Shown here piece by piece: positions 22,006 to 32,640 of a stretch of DNA of 64,000 nt. How positions within the stretch are numbered: the stretch's first letter is position 1; every line of letters starts with the position of its first letter. The notes under the pieces were generated by a model. The model made no database searches, was not told the origin of the DNA, and was given only the letters and a program-made list of their open reading frames with translations. A program made the translations under genes and the position numbers. This DNA comes from Ciona savignyi (lineage: Eukaryota; Chordata; Ascidiacea; Phlebobranchia; Cionidae): the NCBI GenBank assembly GCA_000149265.1, contig CH003077.1:282677-346676 (forward strand), written 5' to 3'.

Positions 22006-25000
22006 ATGGAGGAAATTGGTGCACTTAAATTAAGTGGGCCTGATGTCGACCTAAGCAAGGTAATTTTATTTATTTTTGCCCTTGTATTAAATAAAAGTAA
22101 ATGAAACAAATCCCAGGAACCTGAAATTATAATACACTTTTATTGTATATCATGAGTTTAAAATATAATTAGTAATTATTTTTTACTGTACGTGTTTCAA
22201 GTCCGACATGTTAGTCTAGTGGTTAAGTGCGTCGCCTTTCAGCCGAAGGGTTGCATGCGCGAAACTGGTCGCTAGCTAGTCTGTTGTGTCCTTGGGCACG
22301 GCACTTTACAGACGTTGCCTAAACCCAGCGGCTTAATGGGTTCTACTAATTGAAGGAAAATGTGAATCATACACAACACACTGCAATAGCTCCGGTAACC
22401 CGACGGTGGGCGCGAGGTGATCTGACGATTGCCTGTGTGTTAACCCCCTTGGTTTTCACCAGGATAAACATAAATATCCTATCCAAGTGTTGTAATATAC
22501 AATTTGTGTGGGATGGTTGTGTTTAGTCCTTGTGGAAAACGCAACAAGCGTTCTCACATAAGAAAGGTTTAAACTTTTCATAAAAGTTTTAGTGCGCAGT
22601 TTCCCCTTTTTTCCTCCTTTTAGTGTTGTTCTGATTAATCCAGTCTTTCGGTTTTAGAAGTTCAACCCAATAATCCACCCTAGTTTTTAGAGATATTTTG
22701 TCCAGTTACAGAATATATTAAACTGTTAAAAGGCAATATTACAACTTTTGTGAAACCACTTGGTTCAGGCAACATTTGCAAAGTTCCCAAGGACACAAAC
22801 TGCTAGCTAGCTGTTTTCGATCGCACAAACTTTTTGCTGAACACCATTCACCAGCCATATCTGGCCGAATAGCTTAGTGGTTTAGTGCAAATTTGCCCAT
22901 GTAATATCTCTTCTTCCATTTTTATTCATGGAGATAAAACATGAAAATTTTTACTACTCTACTATATCAGCTAAATTGCCAGCTACATTTTACGTGATGT
23001 TTAATTTGTGTTTTTTCAATAAAGGTGCCAGCTCTAAATCACAGACGGTCTGTTACTTTCATCAACCACTTCATAACACAAACTACGAACTTCTTAAACA
23101 ATTTTGCTGCTGTCACTGAAGAACAGCTGTCAAAACAATCTCTAGAAATGCAGAAACTAGAAATTGCCCTGAAAATACTGGAAGCCAAGGTTAGTTACTA
23201 AAAAAAGTTGTGGTATTCTACTAAAGTCCTGTAGTTAACATCATGATTTTTTTTCTACATGTGAATAGGTATACTCTGTATTCTACTAATTAATTTTGCT
23301 AAGACTTCTTAATGGGTAAAAAGTGAGGTGACCAACATAGCGCTTTTTATATTCCAATTTTAAACTTGGGTGAGAATTTTAAACTTGTGTCACAAATTAT
23401 TTAACTTAAAAACAAAATTTGTATCCATATATATCCAATATTTTTTTCCAAAAATAATAAGCATTAAACAATAAAAATTTAATGTTATTGGAATTGGTTT
23501 AAAAAAAGATAATGGGTTAAATATCCATATCTCACTCCATTTAACATAATTCGCGAAATTAAATAATTTATTGCTTTTTTAGACGTGTTTTAACGACTGT
23601 CGTTTTGCCGTTTTTTCCCGGTTTCCAAATTTTTATCAATAGTCCTGCTTCATGTTTTCATCATAAAAAAATAAAATAAACTAAACTATTCAGTTGGAGT
23701 CTATTCCTGGACTTGATGATGTAAAACCCAACAAAGCTAAGGAAGCAACAACGAAACCAACAGAAGATCAACCAACAGCTGTGGTTAATAATGATAATGA
23801 GGTGTCTCCATCTGCTGAAGCAGAACCAGAGACGCCAGTTGAAAACTTCACAAAAGTCAAAGATGACCCACGGTAAGTTGGTAGAATGGGAGGCACCAAA
23901 CTAGATAACTTTTGTTTTTTTGGTGCCTTCCTGTTTTGCTGTAGTATCTTTTTTTGTTAATTGTTGGATTTTTAGTTAACGCCAAATTTGTTTTGGTATA
24001 TATATATATATATATATGTATGACATGTTTTTTTAAATTGTTGGTGGTAAACGCTGCAGCGAAAGAAACAAAAATAAAAATTGTATTGTATTACATGTTA
24101 TCGACTCAATTGTAAGTGAGCAAGAATTTTAGTATATTGGAATGGAAATATAGTTTGCGCACATAGTCTAAGAGTAGCTTGTGGGTTAACTTAATATGTG
24201 ATGTATTAGAAGTTGTATTGTGGTTCAGCTAACTAATGTAGTTTTACTATTTTCCACTTTTTTAATTATATATCTATCAAATCCATGCTAATCTTTTTTT
24301 TATTTTTAGGAGCAAAAAAATAGAGTTAGTTCAATATAAATTTGTGAAAATGGATTTTGTATAATTTGTAGTCTGAGGTTGATTGGTTTATATGTCACTG
24401 CTGAAGCTGTTCTTTTTAAATGTTTTTGCCAAAATAATCATGTTTATCCACCCTTTATCTTTCTAACTGTTGTGGTATTTTCTGGGAACAGTATTTAATC
24501 AAACAATTTTGCATACTTTTTTGCAGTTTTGTAGATTTTATAACACTTCCAGAAAAATCAACAATTTCGATAATTAGGCTACTTACTCAACCGGCAAGTT
24601 ACTTAAAAGATCACTTTTATCCAGATATGCGAAATATCTCAAGATGGTGAATGTGGGGGTACCTAAAGCTGCTATTGGGAACAAGATGAAACTGGAAGGA
24701 CTGGATCCATCCTTACTTGAGTATGTGGATCTTTGAATTTCTTGTTTTATGTAAATTTAACTCTTTCACTCCCGGCTAAATGCATTAATTCAAACATGCT
24801 GTCCCGCAGAGTTTTTTTACAATTTTTAGTCATTTTCAAATTAGCACAGTTTTTCAAAAGTTTATGCTATGATTTAATATTTAGTATGTTTGGAAAGATA
24901 ATTTACCCCTTTTTTAAACAAGCCACATACCTAGAATCTACCTCCAATAAAAAATATATTATGTAAATTTTAGTGAACAGCACTTTATATGTAAAGAAAA

Positions 25001-26457
25001 TTCTGCTCGACTTTGAAAAATTTGAGGTGCACTGACAAACGAAATACTCACCAATTATTGGTATGCCCAAATGATATGAAAATTGGAATGTAGACTGTCT
25101 AATAGTTTTTGTACTCAGGAAAATTTGAACTGTATTTTTATCTTCAGTAGTTTTTTTACTATTCCTAATTGAAATTTCCCTTTATTCTAACTATATTATG
25201 AAAAAATGAACCAAAACGCATTGTAGTTTTGTAGAACTAAAACAGTGAAAAGTATAAAAAAGAACAGTGAAGGAAGTGTAAAAAGGGCATACAAAAGCAA
25301 ACAAACACAAATACTATTTCCAATATTCTCAAAGTGTATGATATTCATCAAAGCATGACACACGCAGTCACGCCGCCTTTTTCTTTATCGTGCGCTCAGC
25401 ACGCCCAGCTGGGTTCATGCTTTGGTGAACACGACGCTTACCGTCTGTAGAGAAAACGACACCAACGCTCTCCCTCTTATCTCAACGGGACAAAATTCAC
25501 AGAGAATGTAAAGAAAGACTTGCTTGACAAAAAGAGCTTCTCCGCAAGTTAACACGACTCCTATTGGCTGAGTTAGTCACGTGTAAATTCGTGTAAAATC
25601 GATAGAAATAAGAGGCAAAGCCTCGAAAAAGAAAGGCTATCACTCCTCGCATTTTCAATATTTCTCCACGAAAATTACAGAGAATAAATAATAGGGTTTC
25701 CTTGATCGAATGAGCCATAGCTGAGGTCTCTACCATTACGCATTGCGGAGAAATCGTTTTTTAGATTTGCACCCATTTATGTGCAACGCGGGATACCATG
25801 TTTTCCCACCAACTCGCGATATATGGCGGGGAGGAAAGAGTTAAATGAATTTTTATACTGTGAATTTTTTAACTGAATGAATTTTTATCTCAGGATTTTT
25901 TGTCTGAAGAATTTTTATACAGAGCTGTTGTTGCTCTTTTGTTTTGCAACGTCATCTGGCCCTCACTTTTAACCATCCACGTAAACATTACACATGTGTG
26001 TGGTGGTTAAAACTACTGGGAGTGAGAAAAAGTTCTCGCAGATCTTTTATTTTTCAATAAAAATACTGAGCCTAGATTTATAAGAACAAAGTTTAATTAG
26101 AAAAGTTTTAATCTGCAAATGAAGTTTTCACATTAAAGGTGAAAAACTGTTGGTATTAACACAAATTTTTCTTTTAACTTATTTTGTTTAAATCTATAGG
26201 TATCAGTGATTCTTGGGCAACCCATAAGTTTATGCTTGCAGAAACATATAGCATTCTGTGAAAGGGGGTTAAATAAGAGTGGTGGTTCACACATGGTTGA
26301 CAATCTCTAATTTCAAATAACATTAATATTAAATACCATTAATATCAACTCTTATATTCCTTCCAGCACTCCCGACGCCCCAGCACCAGACGCTCCTCTG
26401 CGACAAGATGACTCTTCGGAAGAAGAATTTTCCTCAGACGATGAATTCAGTGATTAA
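22006..26457 (+). CDS. WASHC3: WASH complex subunit 3 (CCDC53)
   Basis: Small coiled-coil subunit of the pentameric WASH complex, which activates Arp2/3 on endosomes for cargo sorting. Five exons in phase: 22006-22059, 23025-23189, 23694-23872, 24625-24720, 26367-26457, giving 194 aa, the same length as the human protein. The N-terminal block PDVDLSKVPALNHRRSVTF and the helical region to ILEAKLESIPGLDD (about residues 20-80) are the family core. An acidic, variable linker follows, then DDPRYAKYLKMVNVGVPKAA and LEGLDPSLLD, and an acidic DDSSEEEFSSDD tail. All introns are GT-AG. The third exon's acceptor lies directly behind a copy of dispersed repeat R, and a piggyBac-like element fills much of the last intron. 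It is transcribed away from FUT8. Confidence 0.96.
22205..22485 (+). repeat. SINE family 1, full length
   Basis: One of the best-preserved copies, from TAGTCTAGTGGTTAAGTGCG to ATAAACATAAATATCC, in WASHC3 intron 1. Confidence 0.85.
22755..22890 (-). repeat. SINE family 1, fragment
   Basis: Reads GGTTCAGGCAACATTTGCAA and a degraded GCTAGCTAGCTG, reversed. Confidence 0.55.
23575..23690 (+). repeat. Dispersed repeat R, 3' part
   Basis: GACGTGTTTTAACGACTGTC, TTTTTCCCGG and the AAATAAACTAAACT tail. The tail forms the stretch just before the WASHC3 exon 3 acceptor. Confidence 0.65.
23996..24018 (+). repeat. (TA)n microsatellite
   Basis: About 11 uninterrupted TA units in WASHC3 intron 3. Confidence 0.9.
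24761..25840. mobile_element. piggyBac-like non-autonomous element with TTAA duplication
   Basis: Left end CTCTTTCACTCCCGGCT and right end GGCGGGGAGGAAAGAG are imperfect inverted repeats, with TTAA at 24757-24760 and 25841-25844. No transposase is visible in its 1.08 kb. It differs in sequence from the element at 14917. Confidence 0.75.
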
Positions 26458-26500
26458 TTAATTTTAATGTTTAATTTCATTCATATATATGTGCAATAAT

Positions 26501-26506
26501 AATAAA
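26501..26506 (+). terminator. WASHC3 poly(A) signal
   Basis: AATAAA 44 bases after the stop codon. Confidence 0.75.
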
Positions 26507-27599
26507 TCTTTATTTCCTTGATTATTTTCTGGTTGCAAATTGCTAAGGTTTAAAATCGGGTAATTATGTTTTATCTTGCTGAATAGGAAAGTGCAAGGGA
26601 GTTATCACAAGTTCAAACGTCAGATTATGCCGCGCACATAGGCGTCGGAAAATGATTGCCTATGGTGTGTCTCAGTCGCCCCAGTCCAACCAAATAGATA
26701 GTTTTCGATATCAAATAGCAACATTGTTTTTATCAATAATTTATAGAAATATATTCGGCAGCGAGTAGATTCATACAGCTAACCCGTTTCTATTAACTTT
26801 ATTTATTAAGTAATCTTCGGTTTAGCGTGTAAGGATTTACGTAAGGATTGTCTGGCAAAGGTTCAACTTGCACTTGGTCAAAAAGGAGTAGATACGTGAT
26901 TCTTTTTGATGAGCTGGCCATGGTATTGGACATACCGATAAATGGTTTACGTTATTTCTGCATATTAAGCAAGTGGGCTTTCGTTGCTAAACGCTTGTGC
27001 GCACATTTTAATAACAAAACAACCTTGTCCCCGGATTTTATTATTTCTCCACCAACTTTCACATCGGTTCGTGCAGGGTTTGTTTGTTATGTGTCAGGTG
27101 GACCGAACGTATTAAGCAAAGATACAGCAGCCGAAGTAAGACTTTAGCAAATGTAATGATGTTCTTTTAGTAATTTAGTAGTCACTGACCATATTAAAGT
27201 AAATTATGTTGTTTAGTGTGTAAAATACGTCAATATCTCTCGTTAAAACATTAAAAACAAAATCCTTAGCATTCTCCCATGTACCGCATTAAGCACAGTT
27301 ACCAGTGCAATATATTAAACCGTTATTATAAAAACAAATCAATTTTGTTAAAAAATTTTCTCAGATGCATAATGTAGCTTAAACCAATTGTGTTGGACCA
27401 GGTAAAGTGAGCGCCCATTAAAAGCTAAAGTAATTTTTCTATCACCCAATATGGATACATATTTACACAAGTTGAGTTTTGAACCACTTCTGAAATATCC
27501 TTTTAATATCCCGCTTGTATTTTTCATTGGCTATAGCTTTCGGTACCTCTAATTATTACAAGGTTGCTTGTAGCACTTATTCACAATTTTACAAAAGTT

Positions 27600-27730
27600 C
27601 TGGGAAAACAAACAAGGGAAACTTATCACTAAAATGAAGATTACGATATTAATTAATATTAGGGTTAGGGTTAAAGTTAGTTCTGGGGTTGAGATTAGTG
27701 TTTGGAACAGGGTTAGAATTACGTTCCATA
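27600..27730. mobile_element. Family M MITE, degraded
   Basis: AAGGGAAACTTATCACTAAA at the left and GTTCTGGGGTTGAGATTAGTG inside match 18396-18566; the right end is lost. Confidence 0.5.
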
Positions 27731-27825
27731 GGATCCAAGCGCTTCTGTAGTAATTAGTGGCAGCCATAGTTTACTAGCTATGAGTTGGTTTTAGGCAATC
27801 TAGTTAACTTATTTAACCTGGCATT

Positions 27826-27843
27826 GTTATTGACATTTTTCAG
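27826..27843 (+). promoter_or_regulatory. Acceptor-like site before PICK1
   Basis: TTATTGACATTTTTCAG ends 70 bases before the PICK1 ATG. With no intron in the gene it may be a trans-splice acceptor or the end of a 5' UTR intron. Confidence 0.4.
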
Positions 27844-27913
27844 TACCATATAGTTTGTTTAATTGCCTACCATAATCATTTTCGATTCACATTAATTAAA
27901 TTAAAATCTCAAA

Positions 27914-29080
27914 ATGGAGGATTGGGGCATTGAAGAAGATAAAATGGGCATGACCACAGTCTCTGGAAGTGTAACATTGACCAAGGATGGGCAAAACTTG
28001 ATTGGAATAAGCATTGGTGGGGGAGCGCCTCTTTGCCCATGTTTGTATGTCGTTCAAGTGTTTGATAACACACCAGCACACAAAGATGCCTCACTTGCTG
28101 CAGGAGATGAAATTGTTGCCATAAATAACAAGTCGGTAAAAGGCATGACAAAGGTGCAGTTGGCAAAGACCATTCAGTCCATTAAAGGCGAAGTGAAGAT
28201 CAATTACAACAAGCTGCATGCTGATCCCAAGCAAGGCAAAACTTTGGATATTGTTTTAAAGAAATTAAAGCATAGACTTGTAGAGCAAATGGATTCTGGC
28301 ACTGCTGATGCTCTTGGCCTCAGCAGAGCCATTCTGTGCAATGATATTCTTATAAAAAGACTTCAGGATATGGAAAGAACTGGATCAGTGTATATAGGGC
28401 TTATGGATCATGTTAAGAAGTTGTTAAAGGCCTATTTTAATCTATGCAAGGTGCACAGGGAGTTTGGTGACATATTTTCCATAATAGGAGTTCGTGAGCC
28501 ACATCATACTGGTGGTGACGCATTTTTAAAATTCAGTGGATCCCACCGAGACTTTGAGAAGTCTGGATTTAAACTTCTCAAGACCTTGAAGCCAATGTTG
28601 AGTGATCTAAACACGTATCTAAACAAAGCCATTCCAGACACAAAGCTTACAATTAAGAAATACGCTGATGTGAAATTTGAGTATCTTTCCTTCTGTCTTA
28701 AAGTCAAGGAACTAGATGATGAAGAATATAGTTACGCCGCACTCCAAGAGCCGCTGTATCGAGTTGAAACTGGGAATTATGAGTACAGATTGGTGCTTCG
28801 CTGCCGTCAGCAAGCTCGTGCTCAATTTGCCAAGTTACGTAAGGACGTGATGGAGAAATTGGAACTCCTGGACAACAAACACGTTCAGGACATTGTGTTC
28901 CAACTGCAGAGATTTGTCTCCGCAATATCAGAGTATCATGAATCATGTCGCGAAAACATGCAAAATGCTGATGTGTTTCCTATTGAAGTGGATCTTGCTA
29001 ATGCTACTTTTGAATATGATAAAAAGGACAAGTTTCATGATCCAGATTACGAAGAAGAATTAGAAAATCAGCTCAATTAA
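27914..29080 (+). CDS. PICK1: PRKCA-binding protein PICK1 (PDZ and BAR domains), intronless
   Basis: Membrane-bending scaffold that binds receptor C-termini through its PDZ domain and membranes through its BAR domain, acting in endocytic and secretory traffic. The 388-residue frame is uninterrupted. The PDZ domain (about 20-105) has the carboxylate-binding loop LIGISIGGG and the CPC pair near residue 42 seen in vertebrate PICK1. The linker and BAR domain (about 145-350) include SGTADALGLSRAILCND, IGVREP, LNTYLNKAIPDT and DVKFEYLSFCLKVKE. The C-terminus keeps DVFPIEVDLA but its acidic tail is shorter than in mammals (human about 415 aa). The ATG at 27914 gives a start (EDWGIEEDKMG) that aligns with the vertebrate N-terminus. 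It is first of three intronless genes on this strand. Confidence 0.97.
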   Translation: MEDWGIEEDKMGMTTVSGSVTLTKDGQNLIGISIGGGAPLCPCLYVVQVFDNTPAHKDASLAAGDEIVAINNKSVKGMTKVQLAKTIQSIKGEVKINYNKLHADPKQGKTLDIVLKKLKHRLVEQMDSGTADALGLSRAILCNDILIKRLQDMERTGSVYIGLMDHVKKLLKAYFNLCKVHREFGDIFSIIGVREPHHTGGDAFLKFSGSHRDFEKSGFKLLKTLKPMLSDLNTYLNKAIPDTKLTIKKYADVKFEYLSFCLKVKELDDEEYSYAALQEPLYRVETGNYEYRLVLRCRQQARAQFAKLRKDVMEKLELLDNKHVQDIVFQLQRFVSAISEYHESCRENMQNADVFPIEVDLANATFEYDKKDKFHDPDYEEELENQLN

Positions 29081-29663
29081 ATCTGTACAGTGCCATTTTA
29101 ATGGTATCAATATTGTGCTATGACATTCTACGTATCATTTATGTCGGGGACAGTTCTCTAGTTCTTCAATTAATGTGCAATCGTTGTTCATTATATCAAC
29201 TGCTCGTGCTATCAAGTCTTTAAAAATATGTATTTCCATATTCACCAGTGAGAAACTGGGTTGTAAAATTAATTGTAATCACTTGATATTGTTTGTTTTG
29301 TGTATGTTTTGTATACCTGTCTTTTGCACATTTCTCGTGATGTTGTATAATGTGCCATAGATATTATGTGATTCCAAATAGGCCTGTGTTTTGGCTCATG
29401 CTTTAAGATTAAATGTGGGTTTATTGATATTGTTGATTTAAACTAGAGATTATATTAATCCCAATTTTGCGTGTGTAAATTCAGTGCAAATGTCAAAAAA
29501 CGTTTATTTTATGATAAATCTTTCATAGTTTACGTAGAATTGCAATATCTTATACAATGCAGTTTTAAAATGCTTTATTTACTTATTTGTTCAGACCTAG
29601 CTGTCAATACTTTTTCCTAACAAAACACTTAATGTTATAGCATTAGTACCTTCCTAATCGTGA

Positions 29664-29678
29664 ACCTTTTTTATACAG
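29664..29678 (+). promoter_or_regulatory. Acceptor-like site before TBCK
   Basis: CCTTTTTTATACAG ends 17 bases before the TBCK ATG; a candidate trans-splice acceptor. Confidence 0.45.
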
Positions 29679-29695
29679 GTTGTAATATGTAGGCA

Positions 29696-32257
29696 ATGCC
29701 TGCTTTATTAGGATGCATGTCATTTGTGACTGCTGCACTACCACATAACCAGTGCGGTAGTAATGGATTACCACTGACTCCCAATTCCATCAAGGTACTT
29801 GGACTTGCGCAAAAGTTAAAGACACTTAAACATGAAAACCTGTGCAGTTATGTCGATTTCAAATGCGGGAGGCATGAAAGAATATTTGCAGTTTCTGAGC
29901 TTTATGTTGACAATGTTCTAGACAGAATCATGGCACCTTCTTCTTTAACACAGAAAGAATGGAACGAATTTAGTCTTCAAACTGCCATTGGCGTACTAAG
30001 TGGTATCGACTACTTACACTGTATTGGGCTAATACATCTCTGCTTAGAACCGAGAAATATATTACTCACTGAAACAGGTGTCCCAAAATTGTCTGGGTAT
30101 GGTTTGCACCATATGACAGATGGTGGGACACTATTAAATGGTCCTTTGGGTCTTGTTAAATACTCTTCACCAGAGCAGATATTATCATGTTGTTATCCTG
30201 AAATACCCAACGCATTAAGCTGTAAAGCAGATGTGTGGGCTTTGTGTATTGTGCTGATGGAGTTGCTACACAAGGAGGTTTTGTGGCCAGATGTCGAAAA
30301 TAAATCACTTGTTAAGCGTGTACTGTGCTTATGCGCTAACAAGAGCGCACAGAAAAATATTGAAGTTTTGTGTCAAGATTTTAAGGAAAAGAATTTGCTG
30401 TATGAAACTGATCAAGCGATACAATCCATAAAAACGATTCTAGAAAATGGACTCTGTGTGAATTTATCAAAAAGAGCTATGCCATACCAAATTCTTAAAC
30501 AGCTTGACAAAGATAAAAGTTCTGTTCCTAACCCCACAACAAATGGTTATAAAATTGAATACAATGGCAATACAAATCCCCTATTGGAAATGGACAGTGA
30601 TGAAGTCTGGTACCTATGGAACTTGGCTGGTGGTGATATGATAGCTGAAGTTCTACGCTCTGTCACTACAACACCATCAGTCCGTACAATGCCTTCATTT
30701 GTTACATTGCACGGGGACTTGTATGGTCTTGAACCATCACCTGAGAACTTGTTTAACCCAGGGTTTCAGCTTCTGTCTTTGGACACTGTGGAAAGCAGAC
30801 TAGAAGTCAACTCAGAGAACATCTCCCTCATATACCCATTGCTCGAACTAGATACATCAGAAGAGGTCTCCCATGAATCTGCAAAGCTGCCTTTACTCAT
30901 CCGTGAGAATGATTTTGACTACCAAGTCCACCGTATTGCTTTGTACAAACGTCTCTTACTAGGATATCCCTACTTACGGGAGAAATTATGGAAAGAATCA
31001 AGGATAGACATACCACCTTTCTGCAGGGGTAAAGTATGGTCAGGTCTTCTTGATGTCCAAGGGGATATTGAGGACCAGTATGTTCATATTGATAAGGATA
31101 CTCCTATAATCACAGACCGACAAATTGCAGTAGATGTTCCAAGATGCCACCAGTATGATTCTATGCTCAGTTCACCAATTGCACATGGAAAATTAAAGCG
31201 AGTTTTGAAAGCGTGGTTGATTTCCCACCCTCAGTTGACATACTGGCAAGGGTTAGATTCACTGTGTGCAGTATTTGTTCACCTTAATTTCAATGATGAG
31301 CCAAGAGCCTGGGCTTCCTTGTCACAATTTATTGATAAATACCTGCACAAGTTTTTCCTCAAAGACAATTCCGCCATAATTCAAGAATATCTACTGGTCT
31401 TCTCTCACTTGCTCTCATTTCATGACCCAATGTTATACTGTCATATGACAGAGATCGGTTTCATTCCCGACTTGTATGCAATTCCATGGTTTCTTACCAT
31501 GTTTGCCCATGTTTTTCCACTCCATAAGATAGTCCACCTCTGGGATACTTTATTACTTGGAAATTCTTCATTTCCACTTTGCATCGGGGTTGCTATTTTG
31601 CAACAACTAAGAGGACAACTGCTGGAAAGTGACTTTAACGAATGCATCCTACTGTTTTCTGACCTTCCTGAGATAGACATTGATGGAGTGGTTAAGAAAT
31701 CTATCCAAGTGTTCTGCCAGTCTCCAAAAAGCTCCACATTCAGGGTCCACGCACGTACTGAAGAAAAAAGCAAGCGTGAGCCAACTTCATATTACACGGA
31801 AGATTACAACACTTTACCTAAAACTGAATTATCAGAAACAGCGATACCACTCTCAGAATTAAAGCAAGAAGTCTGCTGCAGGATTTCTGCTGATGATTTA
31901 ATTCAGCTTGGTGAACTACAGGGAGCTAACAATTCCAAAACACCAGCAAAATTGACAAAGTCAAGTAAACCTAGGATTTTTGTCATCGATATCCGTTCTT
32001 CAGATGAATTTGTCCGTGGATCTATCCCGGGCAGTTATAACTTCCCATACATTACTGATAAACCAATCGCCCAGTTGATTCAGACAGTTTTGAAACAAAA
32101 GCCAAAAGTAGTGGTGGTTGTGGGAAATAAAGGTTCTCGAGAAGATAGAGAATTTTGCCTCGAACTTCTGAAAGCAGGCTTAATAGGTGTTTGTGTGCTA
32201 CATGGCGGCATTGATATACTAAAACCTATAGGTGTTTTGACAGTGCCATCTCAGTGA
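29696..32257 (+). CDS. TBCK: TBC domain-containing protein kinase-like protein, intronless
   Basis: TBCK joins a pseudokinase, a Rab GAP-type TBC domain and a rhodanese domain, and is linked to endosomal traffic and mTOR signalling. The 853-aa frame is close to human TBCK (893). The kinase part (about 1-270) lacks catalytic residues: the HRD position reads HLCLEPRN (near 113) and the DFG position SGYG, so it is a pseudokinase. The TBC domain (about 438-650) keeps both finger motifs, IAVDVPR (near 476) and YWQG (near 516), so GAP activity is possible. The C-terminal rhodanese domain (about 758-850) starts FVIDIRSSDEF but has GNKGS where the active cysteine would be. The start MPALLGCMSF followed by CGSNGLPLTPNSIK aligns with the human N-terminus. 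It lies 615 bases after PICK1. Confidence 0.97.
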   Translation: MPALLGCMSFVTAALPHNQCGSNGLPLTPNSIKVLGLAQKLKTLKHENLCSYVDFKCGRHERIFAVSELYVDNVLDRIMAPSSLTQKEWNEFSLQTAIGVLSGIDYLHCIGLIHLCLEPRNILLTETGVPKLSGYGLHHMTDGGTLLNGPLGLVKYSSPEQILSCCYPEIPNALSCKADVWALCIVLMELLHKEVLWPDVENKSLVKRVLCLCANKSAQKNIEVLCQDFKEKNLLYETDQAIQSIKTILENGLCVNLSKRAMPYQILKQLDKDKSSVPNPTTNGYKIEYNGNTNPLLEMDSDEVWYLWNLAGGDMIAEVLRSVTTTPSVRTMPSFVTLHGDLYGLEPSPENLFNPGFQLLSLDTVESRLEVNSENISLIYPLLELDTSEEVSHESAKLPLLIRENDFDYQVHRIALYKRLLLGYPYLREKLWKESRIDIPPFCRGKVWSGLLDVQGDIEDQYVHIDKDTPIITDRQIAVDVPRCHQYDSMLSSPIAHGKLKRVLKAWLISHPQLTYWQGLDSLCAVFVHLNFNDEPRAWASLSQFIDKYLHKFFLKDNSAIIQEYLLVFSHLLSFHDPMLYCHMTEIGFIPDLYAIPWFLTMFAHVFPLHKIVHLWDTLLLGNSSFPLCIGVAILQQLRGQLLESDFNECILLFSDLPEIDIDGVVKKSIQVFCQSPKSSTFRVHARTEEKSKREPTSYYTEDYNTLPKTELSETAIPLSELKQEVCCRISADDLIQLGELQGANNSKTPAKLTKSSKPRIFVIDIRSSDEFVRGSIPGSYNFPYITDKPIAQLIQTVLKQKPKVVVVVGNKGSREDREFCLELLKAGLIGVCVLHGGIDILKPIGVLTVPSQ

Positions 32258-32297
32258 TTTCATTTATATAAAGATATACCAAGTTCTATTTAAACTC

Positions 32298-32303
32298 AAT
32301 AAA
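32298..32303 (+). terminator. TBCK poly(A) signal
   Basis: AATAAA 41 bases after the TBCK stop. Confidence 0.7.
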
Positions 32304-32616
32304 TTACTAAATTAGCTTTTATTCACTCTTTGTATCTTTGTTTCAAAGCATTCTCAACATTTACTCTCTTTGTGATGTTCTCATATATTCTTATCAATAT
32401 ACCTGATTTATCATTCATAAAAAAACTTGATCTAACTAGAAGCGTACTAATAAAGTGGTATAAATTATGTTGATTTATTTTAAATACCTATCCTGGTGTG
32501 TCTTACGAGATATTTTTTGTGCAATATATATCGATTATATATTCCAAATGTCTACCAACATTAATTTCAATTTAAGTGAAAGCACTTTTGTCGTATTAAA
32601 ATGATTTTATAATCCC

Positions 32617-32630
32617 CGTTGATTTTCTAG
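32617..32630 (+). promoter_or_regulatory. Acceptor-like site before LACTB2
   Basis: CGTTGATTTTCTAG ends ten bases before the LACTB2 ATG; a candidate trans-splice acceptor. Confidence 0.5.
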
Positions 32631-32640
32631 AGGATTTAGC

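Larger units (their letters stand above)
26458..27913. other. Intergenic region, WASHC3 to PICK1
   Basis: Contains the WASHC3 poly(A) signal, a degraded family M MITE and a possible outron with a strong acceptor before PICK1. The 99-codon open frame at 26848-27147 has no recognisable product and starts without ATG. Confidence 0.55.

Noticed and set aside
24733-24966. Open frames within the WASHC3 intron
   Set aside because: They lie in the piggyBac-like element and have no transposase similarity.
26848-27147. A 99-codon open frame between WASHC3 and PICK1
   Set aside because: It starts without ATG, has no recognisable motif and lies in intergenic sequence. It could be an unrecognised exon, but nothing supports that.
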